From assembly GCF_030733265.1 (NCBI RefSeq), contig NZ_JASHJI010000002.1, forward strand, positions 186,001 through 250,000: 64,000 bases of DNA, read 5' to 3'. Source of the DNA: Roseibium sp. MMSF_3412 (GTDB lineage Bacteria; Pseudomonadota; Alphaproteobacteria; Rhizobiales; Stappiaceae). Made by a program: the position numbers and the translations under genes. The notes beneath the pieces are model-generated. The model was not told the DNA's origin, searched no databases, and was given only the letters and a program-made list of their open reading frames with translations. Below, piece after piece: positions 36,017 to 44,866 of this stretch; position 1 is the stretch's first letter, and every line of letters starts with the position of its first letter.

Positions 36017-38116
36017 TCAATGTGCCGCGCGGGCGTGATCGGCCACTTTGCGATTTGACTGCATAAGCAATTCGGGAGCTTGCTCAATATCGAGCCCGAA
36101 CAACGCACCCTGAAGAACATGTGCGCCCAGTTTTGAAACCTTCACAGCCTGATCCGGCCGCTCGACACCTTCGGCGACGACGGTCTTACCAAGATTCGTC
36201 GCGAGCTTGATAATATGATTGAGCAGGATCAGTCTTGCCCGGTCCTCGTCCAGCCGTTGCAGGAACGTGCGGTCGATTTTGATGATGTCAAACGAAAACT
36301 GCATGAGGTAGGACAACGACGAATATCCTGTCCCGAAGTCGTCCAACGCGATCTTGAGCCCCATCTTCTGCAACAATTCCAGCCGAGCACAGGCTGCGCT
36401 CCAGTCTTCCAGAAAAACCGATTCCGTGATTTCCAATGTAAGCAGGTTCGGGTCAAACCTGCTGGTGTGGAGGACACGCTGGATTTGCTCGACAAACTCG
36501 TCCGTTTTGAAATCCTTCGCACTCACGTTGACCGAAAGCCTGAACGCACGGTTCGCGGTTTCCATCAATCGTTGCACCAGCACGATCGCGCGTTCGAGAA
36601 CGGCCAGATCGAGGCGCCCGATCAGTCCGATTTCCTCGGCGATGGGTATGAATTCGGCAGGTGAGATCTCCTGCCCTTCATGGGTCCAGCGCGCGAGCGC
36701 TTCAAAGCCCACAAGCTGATGGGTCGAAACGTCGACCTGTGGCTGCAGAATCGGGCTGACAGCGCCTTTGCCAATCGCATCCGGCAGCGCAGAGGTGAGA
36801 CCCGACAGCCGCCCGAACCTTTGGCGCAGTTCGTTGTCGAATATTCTGGTACACCTTTTGCCCCCCCGCTTCGCTGCGTAGAGCGCGATATCGGCGGCTT
36901 TCAGCAGTTGCCTGGGCCCTGGTTCCGGCAGGTGATTGAGACCGGCGACGCCGATGGAGACACCGGGTTGAATGGACGCTCCCTTGAAGCCGAACGGAAG
37001 ACAGAGTTCGTCCAGCAGCTCAGACCCGAGATCTTCCGGCAGGAGCCCCCCTGGACAAACCTTCAGCACGCCGGCGAATTCGTCACCTCCAAGCCGGGCG
37101 GCGATGCCGCCGTACCGTTCCAACACGGCGCGCAGGCTGATACCAATTTTTTTCAAGACCGCGTCACCGGCGTCATGACCCAGGGTATCGTTGATCGTTT
37201 TGAAGTCGTCGACATCAATGATAACGGCAATGACATTCTCGCATTTGCCCCTGTCAAACGCCGCTACATCCGCATTCAGCCTCCGCAGAAACAGTTTCCT
37301 GTTCGGCAAATCCGTGAGCGAGTCGTGAGAGGCAAGGAAATTCGCGTAGCTCTCCGCTTCCACGCGGCCTCGCAACGCATCGACCGCACTTTGCATGCGT
37401 TGATTCTCACGCCCGACAACAAGCAGGGCTGCGAATAGAATGACGAAAAACGCGCCTAAGGCGAAGTAGGCGTTTTGAACGACCGGCTTCGTCAGATCCG
37501 TCTCGATGACGAACGCACCCATAACGTCACCGCGCGCATAGGCCTGAAATCCCAGCGCTTCGTTGTGGCATGAAACGCACGTCTGCTCCGAGGCGAACGA
37601 AGGCACGATCTTGCGCGCGATCACCCTCCCCAGCTCGAGTTGGATTTCCTCTTTTCCTCGCGGCATGCCGGAATTTGCCATGACCCTGATATAGTCGAGG
37701 ATCTGCCGGTTCTTCTCGACCGTTTGGAGTTCCAGCCCCGGCACCCCGGGCATCCGGATGTAAACGGGAACTTCCCGCGAACGGGAAGATTGTCCTATTT
37801 CGCGGGCGAATTGTTCCATGCCGATCCTGCGGAACGCAGCCGGGACCGCACCGTTTTCGGTGCGCTCAAGCGCATAGGCATTCGTGAATGCATTGGTCAG
37901 TTCGATCATCTGATGTTGTTGCGCGCGCTCAGACTGCAGCAGTTTTGCATTCGCAATGGCAAAATAGAACACAGCACCACCCAGCGCTATGAACAACGCG
38001 AGGTAAATTGTTCTCGTGGGTTTGAATCTCTTGAACCCCAGCGCACGCGCGGCGTCGACGGGTTGCCTGTGTGTCGACAAGAACAACGGATCTCCGAGTT
38101 GTCTTGCCCAAGTCAA
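36017..38116 (-). CDS. Membrane GGDEF-EAL protein with a heme-c-type sensor domain
   Basis: 699 aa as drawn, from TTG 38116; the true start is uncertain. TM1 is IYLALFIALGGAVFYFAIA (38-56). A Tll0287-like (DUF3365) domain spans about 60-210 and contains a covalent-heme motif, CVSCH at 180-184. TM2 is at about 217-235. GGDEF is intact (RLGGDEF, 343-347), and the EAL domain has EAL (472-474), LEITESV, DDFGTGYSSL and AEGVE, so both diguanylate cyclase and phosphodiesterase sites look complete. It probably couples a redox or gas signal to c-di-GMP. The heme and both activities are predicted from motifs. Confidence 0.88.
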   Translation of the reverse strand: MTWARQLGDPLFLSTHRQPVDAARALGFKRFKPTRTIYLALFIALGGAVFYFAIANAKLLQSERAQQHQMIELTNAFTNAYALERTENGAVPAAFRRIGMEQFAREIGQSSRSREVPVYIRMPGVPGLELQTVEKNRQILDYIRVMANSGMPRGKEEIQLELGRVIARKIVPSFASEQTCVSCHNEALGFQAYARGDVMGAFVIETDLTKPVVQNAYFALGAFFVILFAALLVVGRENQRMQSAVDALRGRVEAESYANFLASHDSLTDLPNRKLFLRRLNADVAAFDRGKCENVIAVIIDVDDFKTINDTLGHDAGDAVLKKIGISLRAVLERYGGIAARLGGDEFAGVLKVCPGGLLPEDLGSELLDELCLPFGFKGASIQPGVSIGVAGLNHLPEPGPRQLLKAADIALYAAKRGGKRCTRIFDNELRQRFGRLSGLTSALPDAIGKGAVSPILQPQVDVSTHQLVGFEALARWTHEGQEISPAEFIPIAEEIGLIGRLDLAVLERAIVLVQRLMETANRAFRLSVNVSAKDFKTDEFVEQIQRVLHTSRFDPNLLTLEITESVFLEDWSAACARLELLQKMGLKIALDDFGTGYSSLSYLMQFSFDIIKIDRTFLQRLDEDRARLILLNHIIKLATNLGKTVVAEGVERPDQAVKVSKLGAHVLQGALFGLDIEQAPELLMQSNRKVADHARAAH

Positions 38117-38413
38117 ACTCGCTGCTGAAACACAATTTTCAGACAGTGCTTGGACGACTTCGTTGCGTAAGGCTAACGCGACGCCGGTCGCGCACGTTAG
38201 TCGTTTTGCGCAAGATCCGGGGCTGTATCCACAGGGCCTGCCGCCGGTCGCACTGCCCCGATTTTGAGGGGAACCCGGAAAAGACCTTTTCCTGGCCGCA
38301 GAACCCGGCTACATCCTGAGGGCAAGGTGTGGGACCGGACCGGTCCGACTGGTGACTGAAATTTGCATACGCGCAAATTCGGTGCGGTCGGGCTCAATCA
38401 TTGAGGAAAAGAC

Positions 38414-39553
38414 GTGACCATCCACACCTGCGGACATTGCCGCCCATATAGCCTTTGCTTCAAGCTGGCCACGCTCCTGGCCGCTTCAGTCTGTGTGTTC
38501 CTGTCGGCTCTCGGCACAGCGGTTTCACAGCAAAAGACCGTCACAATTGCGGCGTGGGCAGACTATATCCCTCCGGAAGTCATTTCCGGTTTCGAAGCGC
38601 GAACCGGGATAAAGGTCGTCTACGATACGTTTGACTCTCTTGAGTTTCTTGAAACGAAGCTGCTGACCGGCGGTTCCGGATACGATCTGGTTCTTCCCTC
38701 CGCCCTTGTTGCCAACAGGCTGATACAGGCGGGTGCGCTCCAGAAGCTCGACAAGGCGCAATTCGGCAACTACGCAAACCTTGATCCGGACATCCTGGCG
38801 TTTCTGGCGAAACACGATGAAGGCAACGCGTACGGCGTTCCGTATCTCTGGGGCACAACGGGCATCCTCTACAACCCGAAACTCGTATCCGAGCGCCTGG
38901 AAAACGCGCCGGTCGGCAGTCTGGACATACTGTTCGATCCTGAAATTGCAGCCCACTTCGCCGATTGCGGGATTGCCATGATCGACTCGCCCGAAGAAGT
39001 GGTCGCAATTGCGCTGAACTATCTCGGTCTTGATCCATTTACCGGCGATGCTGCTGAACTGGCGCAGGCGGAAGCTCTTTTGACGTCGGTCAGACCGCAC
39101 ATCCGGCATTTCAGGACCGGTGCAATCATCAATGGTCTGGCCGACGGTGACTTGTGTCTGGTTCTGGGATGGAGCGGTGACGCCGGTCTGGCCCATGCCC
39201 GGGCTCTCGACGCCGGAAACGGCATCGAAATCGCCTACGCCATCCCGAGGGAAGGAACCGAAGTCTTCTTCGATTTCCTTTCAATTCCCGTTGATGCGCC
39301 CAACCCCGAGAACGCGCACAGGTTCATCGACTACCTGATGGAACCGGAAGCCATTGCCGAGGTAACCAACCAGTACTTCTATCCGAACGGCAACAGGGCG
39401 GCCTTCGAATTGGTGGCCGAGGAGGTCAGAAACGACCCCAATGTCTACCCGCCGTCAGAGATCATGGAAAAGCTGTTTCCCAACCTCCCGCGCGCGCATG
39501 GAGCGCTGCGCCTGCTGACCAGAAGCTGGACACGTTTCAAGACAGGTAGCTAG
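38414..39553 (+). CDS. Polyamine-type ABC substrate-binding protein (PotD/PotF-like), orphan
   Basis: 379 aa with an N-terminal hydrophobic leader (LATLLAASVCVFLSALGTAVS) after a Cys/His-rich start. The mature part starts TVTIAAWADYIPPEVISGFE and has the family stretches YDLVLPSALVANRLIQAG and GVPYLWGTTGILYN. The substrate site resembles putrescine/spermidine-binding proteins. No permease or ATPase gene is adjacent, so it is either an orphan binding protein or a sensor component. It is divergent from the heme-c GGDEF-EAL gene, whose promoter shares the 297-bp gap. Confidence 0.87.
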   Translation: MTIHTCGHCRPYSLCFKLATLLAASVCVFLSALGTAVSQQKTVTIAAWADYIPPEVISGFEARTGIKVVYDTFDSLEFLETKLLTGGSGYDLVLPSALVANRLIQAGALQKLDKAQFGNYANLDPDILAFLAKHDEGNAYGVPYLWGTTGILYNPKLVSERLENAPVGSLDILFDPEIAAHFADCGIAMIDSPEEVVAIALNYLGLDPFTGDAAELAQAEALLTSVRPHIRHFRTGAIINGLADGDLCLVLGWSGDAGLAHARALDAGNGIEIAYAIPREGTEVFFDFLSIPVDAPNPENAHRFIDYLMEPEAIAEVTNQYFYPNGNRAAFELVAEEVRNDPNVYPPSEIMEKLFPNLPRAHGALRLLTRSWTRFKTGS

Positions 39554-39563
39554 AGCATATTCC

Positions 39564-39583
39564 GACCGGCTTGATCGGTTTTG
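39564..39583 (+). terminator. Weak terminator after the PotD-like gene
   Basis: GACCG (39564-39568) pairs with CGGTT (39576-39580) including one G-U, followed by TTG. Short stem; low strength. Confidence 0.35.
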
Positions 39584-39745
39584 CCGTCCGTCGCCGTGAC
39601 TGGTTATTCTTGAGCGGGTGGCGGCGGATCTGTCGTTCGGAGCCTGGTGCTCCGGACGACGACAATTTGCGACATTTCTGGCTCTTGAAAGGAAGCGTCG
39701 CGGACATAAGTCTGAACGACGTGTTGAAGAAGGACCGCGCCCTTT

Positions 39746-41752
39746 ATGCAATCTGCGACCTCGGCTGAACGGCAGGTGCCGGCCGTCCTGGCGGGACCGA
39801 TCTTGCGCAAGACTTTGTCCGGCCGTTTGTGCTTCTGGCTGGCGGCACGCGCGCCCGCGGACATCCGGTTGGAACTCTTTCCGCCGGATGCGCCTGCGCA
39901 GACCTACGACATGGCCCCCGGCACCGCGGAACTCGCCTGCCTCGAGGCCGGCGAGCAACTCTATTACCTGATGATCGATCTCCGCCTCGATACGGAGCTT
40001 CCGAAGGAAACGCTTGTCGGATACCGGCTCAACCTGAGACTTCACGACGAGCCGTCTGCGGATTGGCAGGACCATGAGACCTGGGCGCAGGATCTGTGTT
40101 ATCCGGGATGGAACACACCTTTCCTGCGCGTTCCCGACAAGGTGTCCTCGGTCATGCATGGCTCATGCCGCAAGCCTCACAGCCAATGCGGGGATGGTCT
40201 TGTTGCCGCAGACCGCCTTCTGGCTGACATTCTGACGTCGCCGGATGCAGAAAATCCTGCCGCCGAAACCCTGCCCGAAATGCTCGTTCTGAGCGGTGAT
40301 CAGGTCTATGTTGACGATGTCGCCGGTCCGATGCTGCAGGCGATCATGTGCCTCGCCGGTATTCTCGGTCTGCCCGACGAAACGTTTGAGGGGTCCGGCC
40401 CGGGCCTGCCGCGATCGGGTACGCAGCTCCGCGAAACCGGCGGCTGCCTTTATCACCGCGACCGCTTGCTGCCGAAAATCGACCAGAAAAGCACTGTGTT
40501 CGATGTCCTGTTCGGAGGCACCAACAAGCCCGTATTCACGTCGGCGCATGCACGCAATCATCTGATCACGCTTGGTGAAATGCTCTGCATGTATCTCCTG
40601 GTCTGGTCGCCGGCAGCCTGGCAGATCCTGCCCGGCTTCAACGCGCCGGAAAGCCTGGACGAAGACGACAGCGCCATGTATGCGCGTGAACGGGATACCT
40701 TGCGAGATTTTGTTCAAGGCCTGCCGAGCGTGCGCAGGTTGCTGGCCCATTTGCCGACAGCAATGATCTTCGACGACCACGACGTCACGGACGACTGGAA
40801 CCTGTCGCTCGCCTGGGAAGACGCCGCCTATGCACATCCCTTGTCTCGCCGCGTCATTGGCAACGCGCTGATCGCCTACGGGATCAATCAGGGTTGGGGC
40901 AACCGTCCGTCGCAGATCCGTGAAGACCTTGCAAATCTGTTTCGCCAAGCGCTTGCGCAGCCCGGGTCGAGTGTCCATGAGGACGCGATCGACAAGATTC
41001 TGGGCTACGAAAAATGGGACTTTGTCTGGCCGACCACCCCGCCGCTTATTGCGCTGGATACCCGCACGCGGCGCTGGAGATCGGAAAGAAACGCGCATTA
41101 CCCGTCCGGGCTGCTCGACTGGGAGGCGGCAACCGACTTGCAGGCAAATCTGAAGGGACAGGATGCGGTCCTGCTGGTCTCGGCCGCGCCGATCTTCGGC
41201 GTCAAGCTGATCGAGGTCGTCCAGAAATTCTTCACTCTGATCGGCAAACCTCTCATGGTCGATGCCGAATACTGGATGGCGCATCCTGGCACCGCGAGCG
41301 CGATCCTGAACATCTTTCAGCACCGGGACACGCCGGAGCATTTCGTGATCCTGTCCGGTGACGTCCACTATTCCTTTGTTTATGACGTGGAACTGCGCAA
41401 CGGCCACTCCGCACGCCATCGCACGGCGCAGGCGGATCCGAAAATCTGGCAGATCTGCTCCAGCGGTATCAAGAACAAGTGGCCGGACCGGCTGATCGCC
41501 GCACTTGATCGCGGAAACCGCCTGGCGTTCTCACCCAGGTCGCCGCTCAACTGGCTGACGAAACGCCGCGGCATGCGGATTATTCCGAGAAAGCCGCGCG
41601 GCACACCGGGTGGCAGGCGGATCCTGAACGCATCAGGTATTGGCGTCGTCGAATTGGATGACCAGGGCGCACCGACAACCATCCGGCAGGTCACGGCCGC
41701 GGGAAAAAGTTACGTGTTCGAGCGCAGAGAGGCGGAAGCCCGGCTGGATTGA
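39746..41752 (+). CDS. PhoD-like metallophosphatase family protein
   Basis: 668 aa. Metallophosphatase motifs are spread as in PhoD-like proteins: VMHGSCRKPHSQ, LVLSGDQVYVDDV, MIFDDHDVTDDWN, ALDTRTRRW and ILSGDVHYSF. No signal peptide or Tat motif is visible, so it may be cytoplasmic, unlike secreted PhoD alkaline phosphatases. The N-terminal ~110 residues form a beta-rich domain. Its stop is 7 bp from the stop of the convergent GGDEF-EAL gene. Substrate unknown. Confidence 0.85.
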   Translation: MQSATSAERQVPAVLAGPILRKTLSGRLCFWLAARAPADIRLELFPPDAPAQTYDMAPGTAELACLEAGEQLYYLMIDLRLDTELPKETLVGYRLNLRLHDEPSADWQDHETWAQDLCYPGWNTPFLRVPDKVSSVMHGSCRKPHSQCGDGLVAADRLLADILTSPDAENPAAETLPEMLVLSGDQVYVDDVAGPMLQAIMCLAGILGLPDETFEGSGPGLPRSGTQLRETGGCLYHRDRLLPKIDQKSTVFDVLFGGTNKPVFTSAHARNHLITLGEMLCMYLLVWSPAAWQILPGFNAPESLDEDDSAMYARERDTLRDFVQGLPSVRRLLAHLPTAMIFDDHDVTDDWNLSLAWEDAAYAHPLSRRVIGNALIAYGINQGWGNRPSQIREDLANLFRQALAQPGSSVHEDAIDKILGYEKWDFVWPTTPPLIALDTRTRRWRSERNAHYPSGLLDWEAATDLQANLKGQDAVLLVSAAPIFGVKLIEVVQKFFTLIGKPLMVDAEYWMAHPGTASAILNIFQHRDTPEHFVILSGDVHYSFVYDVELRNGHSARHRTAQADPKIWQICSSGIKNKWPDRLIAALDRGNRLAFSPRSPLNWLTKRRGMRIIPRKPRGTPGGRRILNASGIGVVELDDQGAPTTIRQVTAAGKSYVFERREAEARLD

Positions 41753-41759
41753 CCGGTGC

Positions 41760-44141
41760 TCATGGCTGGTGTGCCGTTGTCCCGTTGGCCGCCTGATTAC
41801 GCTCCCCGGTGCCGCGCTGCAGCCGTTTGTGCGCGAAGGTTTTGAAGAACATCTCGGCCGACATCGGACGCGCCAGGCCGTAGCCTTGAAGGATGTCGCA
41901 GCCGATGGCGGTAAGTGTCTTGATCTGCGACGGGGTCTCGGCGCCTTCCGCGATCACTTCCACCTCAAGGGTTCGCGCGATATCGATGATCGACTGTACC
42001 AGGCTCGTCATGGCCGTGTCTGTGTCGACATTCGAGACAAGGGTTTTGTCGATCTTCAAACGCTTGGGACGGATGTTCACGAGGCTGGCAATGGAGGCGT
42101 AGCCGCTGCCGAAGTCATCGATTTCCATCTCGATACCCAGATCCTGCAGTTGGCTGAGCGTTTTCTTGACCTGCTCGCTGGTGTCGTCAAGGAACGTCGA
42201 CTCGATCAATTCGAACGACAGGCTGGGGACGTTGTCTTCGAAATTCTCGAGAGAAAACAGAAGACTGGGATCAGCCAGACGGTCGGACGAAACGTTGACT
42301 GCAAGTCGCGGCAGGGCCAGCCCCGTTTCGTGCCACTGGTTGACCGTGGCAAGGGATTTCAGGAGCACCTGCCTGTCAATCTCCGCAACGCAGTTCATTT
42401 CTTCCGCATATTGCAGAAAGTCCCCCGGCGACAGTATTCCCCGCGTCGGGTGGTGCCATCGCACAAGCGCCTCCGCACCTGCGAGTTCCAGGTTGCCGGC
42501 ATAAAACTGTGCCTGGAAAAAGGGCACAAACGAACCGCCGTCTTCCAGGGCAAACTGGATTTCCTCCTTTGTTTTTCGAATGTTCGCCGCCTGCAGGCTC
42601 ATTTGATGGTCATACACCCTGTAGGTGTTCTTTCCGGCCCGTTTTGCCTTGTACAAGGCCTGATCGGCATTTCTCAGCAGATCCGATGCATCGTTTATCG
42701 GCTCTTCCGACAAGGCGATACCGACGCTTGCTCCCAGGTTGACCGGGCGCCCCTCGACGATCATGGGGTTTTCAAGTTTCCCGATGAACCGCTCGCTGAA
42801 ACGTATCGATCTTTCGGCATTGCTCTCGTCTTCAAGGATCGCAATAAACTCGTCACCCCCGCTGCGCGCAATGAAGTCACCTTCGACTGACAATCCTTGC
42901 AGGCATTCCGCCACCCGGCACAGCACCTCGTCGCCTGCAGCATGCCCAAGCAGATCGTTGACCTCCTTGAAGTTGTCGAGATCTATGTGCAAAAACGCGA
43001 GAGCCTTCTGCTTGCCGGGCGCGCTGCGTGCCTTGTTGGCGGAGATCAGTTCCATGAACCGTCGATTTGGCAGACCGGTCAGGCTGTCGTGCAGAGCAGC
43101 GTGCTCCACCTTTTTCTTGGCCAGCAGAAGTTCCTGATTTCGTTTTTCGAGTTCAAGCTTGGTCTCGACCAGATCCGTTACATCGGAGTTCGTTCCAACT
43201 ATTCGGACCGGTTCGTAGTGGGGATTGCGAATGACTTTGCCGCGCGAACGCCACCAGCGCCAGGACCCATCCCTGTGCCGCATGCGATAGGTTACGTCAT
43301 ACGGGCGGTCATTTTGGAGAAGTTCCGCATAATACGCCAGAACGCCGTCAATATCTTCCGGATGCACCCGCTCCTGCCACCACTCAAACTCGGTCGGTGG
43401 AATGTCGTAGCGTTCTCCGAGCAGGTCGAAATTCTGTTCCGAGAAATAGACCTGCCCGGTTTTGTAGTCGAGATCCCAGACACCGTCATAGGCCGCCTTG
43501 ATGGCAAGATCATACCGTTCGTTTGCAACAAACGAACTTTGAACGGCTTCTTTGAACCCGTTCCTGGCCTGGCCTCCGTGGCCCAGGAACGGGAGCTTGT
43601 TTTTCCGGTCTATGGAAAAGCCGAGAAGCTCCGCGATCGAAGCGATGAATGCACTTTCCCCGGTGGACCAGTCGCGCTGTGTTTGCAACGTCTCCGCGCA
43701 GACGATGCCGACGGGTTCGACGGCAGATCTGATTTGTGCGACCAGCATCGAAACTGCCGGGTTCGATGCGCAGCATGCCGCCGCAAGCTCCGACGTCCGT
43801 TCATCCTTTGCTGCATCGCTTGCACCGAAAACACGTTCCACCAGTACGGCTTCCAGGAAACCCGGGCAGGTTTCGGCGTGAAGCTTGCGCTCCGCAAGCT
43901 GCCCGAGCGTCTCATGCGGATAACACACGACGCAATCAAGGCTCGCCTTGTCCGGAGGAAACAGCCACACACTCAAGCGGTCGACGCCAAGCTCGTAAAA
44001 TGCCTCTTTTGCAACCACCCGGGCGTATTCAAGACGGGTTGGTCTGCTATCGACAAAGAAGCGCTTGAGTTCGTTCGCGGGGAAACAGGAGTGTGCGTCA
44101 GCTGCCGGGCCGAGGCCAGGACGAGGCGGGTTTGTTTTCAT
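41760..44141 (-). CDS. GAF-PAS-GGDEF-EAL cyclic-di-GMP protein
   Basis: 793 aa, soluble. An N-terminal GAF-like domain spans about 30-180 and has cysteines at CVVCYP, TCPGF and AACCAS. A PAS/PAC domain spans about 205-330 (AAYDGVWDLDYKTGQVYFSE, then YRMRHRDGSWRWWRSRG). GGDEF is intact (SGGDEF, 428-432) and the EAL domain has EAL (557-559), FELIEST, EIDDFGSGYAS and IAEGAET. Some EAL metal ligands look non-consensus (ELIEST rather than EITES), so PDE activity is less certain than in the neighbour. A 110-codon frame upstream ends on TAATG at its start. Confidence 0.9.
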   Translation of the reverse strand: MKTNPPRPGLGPAADAHSCFPANELKRFFVDSRPTRLEYARVVAKEAFYELGVDRLSVWLFPPDKASLDCVVCYPHETLGQLAERKLHAETCPGFLEAVLVERVFGASDAAKDERTSELAAACCASNPAVSMLVAQIRSAVEPVGIVCAETLQTQRDWSTGESAFIASIAELLGFSIDRKNKLPFLGHGGQARNGFKEAVQSSFVANERYDLAIKAAYDGVWDLDYKTGQVYFSEQNFDLLGERYDIPPTEFEWWQERVHPEDIDGVLAYYAELLQNDRPYDVTYRMRHRDGSWRWWRSRGKVIRNPHYEPVRIVGTNSDVTDLVETKLELEKRNQELLLAKKKVEHAALHDSLTGLPNRRFMELISANKARSAPGKQKALAFLHIDLDNFKEVNDLLGHAAGDEVLCRVAECLQGLSVEGDFIARSGGDEFIAILEDESNAERSIRFSERFIGKLENPMIVEGRPVNLGASVGIALSEEPINDASDLLRNADQALYKAKRAGKNTYRVYDHQMSLQAANIRKTKEEIQFALEDGGSFVPFFQAQFYAGNLELAGAEALVRWHHPTRGILSPGDFLQYAEEMNCVAEIDRQVLLKSLATVNQWHETGLALPRLAVNVSSDRLADPSLLFSLENFEDNVPSLSFELIESTFLDDTSEQVKKTLSQLQDLGIEMEIDDFGSGYASIASLVNIRPKRLKIDKTLVSNVDTDTAMTSLVQSIIDIARTLEVEVIAEGAETPSQIKTLTAIGCDILQGYGLARPMSAEMFFKTFAHKRLQRGTGERNQAANGTTAHQP

Positions 44142-44246
44142 TATCTTTTGCCTTGCCAGTCACGATCATTGCCGAACCCGGTTTCTCGTCTCCGGTCACA
44201 GTGCGTGTTGAGACCGCCGGTCCAATCCGTCATCGCAACGGCTGAA

Positions 44247-44275
44247 GCGCCATGCGGGGCACCCCCCGCATGCGC
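44247..44275. promoter_or_regulatory. Strong leader hairpin upstream of the GGDEF-EAL gene
   Basis: ATGCGGGG (44252-44259) pairs with CCCCGCAT (44264-44271) with a 4-nt loop, and GCGC/GCGC extends the stem to 12 bp with one bulge. It lies 106 bp upstream of the ATG, inside the presumed leader RNA. Confidence 0.55.
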
Positions 44276-44444
44276 GAGGTAAGCTGAACTTGGTTCAAAG
44301 AGCCGGGAAACGGGATCAGGCTTGCCGGAGACGATGCCGGTCCGAAAAGGTGCTTCCTGAGTGAAAAATATGGGCCTTAAAACCAGCGTTGCCTGTACCG
44401 ACAGATGTGTCAGCGGAAGCTGGTGACTGGAGTTCGGTATCATC

Positions 44445-44473
44445 GGACGTCTCTGTTTGGACGTCCCCCACAC
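44445..44473 (-). repeat. GTGTGGGGGACGTC hairpin element, copy C
   Basis: Minus-strand reading GTGTGGGGGACGTC, 8-nt loop, GACGTCC. A good -10 (TATAAC) lies 9 nt upstream of the first G, which suggests that transcription of the GGDEF-EAL leader starts at the element. Confidence 0.75.
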
Positions 44474-44866
44474 GTAGTTTTTGTTATATCCGGGATATGT
44501 GAATGTAAAGTAAATTCTTACTCTAGGATATCTATTTCGATTGCGACTATTTCACAAGCGCGAGATAATCGCAGAAACATCAGAACAAATTACTGATAAA
44601 TAGATATTTATGCAAAATTATTTTGAATTTTTCTTGACCTTTTTTACTTTGAAGCTGTTTTCACTAAACTATTTTACTTATAGAATTTCGGATCGTCGCG
44701 AATGTGTTTTATTGTATTTCCATCTTCAAAACGGCATCACCTTCAAAAATTCCCGCAATACGAGCATGAATTAGACCTTGGCGCCCTCCGTTTTCATGAT
44801 GCTTACTTGAAACCCAGGTTCAGAACAGATCACTCAATTGAGCCTGGCATTCGGCCCGGCGGCCGG

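Larger units (their letters stand above)
44142..44866. other. Intergenic region with hairpin element C and an AT-rich block
   Basis: About 725 bp. The left 330 bp would be the leader of the GGDEF-EAL gene and holds a strong hairpin and element C. The right part (44480-44700) is very AT-rich. No recognised gene. Confidence 0.5.

Noticed and set aside
38328-38347. GTGTGGGACC with a GGACCGGTCC palindrome upstream of the PotD-like gene, a possible further hairpin element
   Set aside because: Only the first seven bases match the GTGTGGGGGACGTC elements and the stem differs, so I did not count it as a copy.
40163-41419. 418-codon minus-strand frame opposite the PhoD-like gene
   Set aside because: Antisense shadow; the plus strand has clear metallophosphatase motifs.
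42897-44282. 461-codon plus-strand frame opposite the GGDEF-EAL gene
   Set aside because: Antisense shadow; GGDEF, EAL and PAS motifs are on the minus strand.
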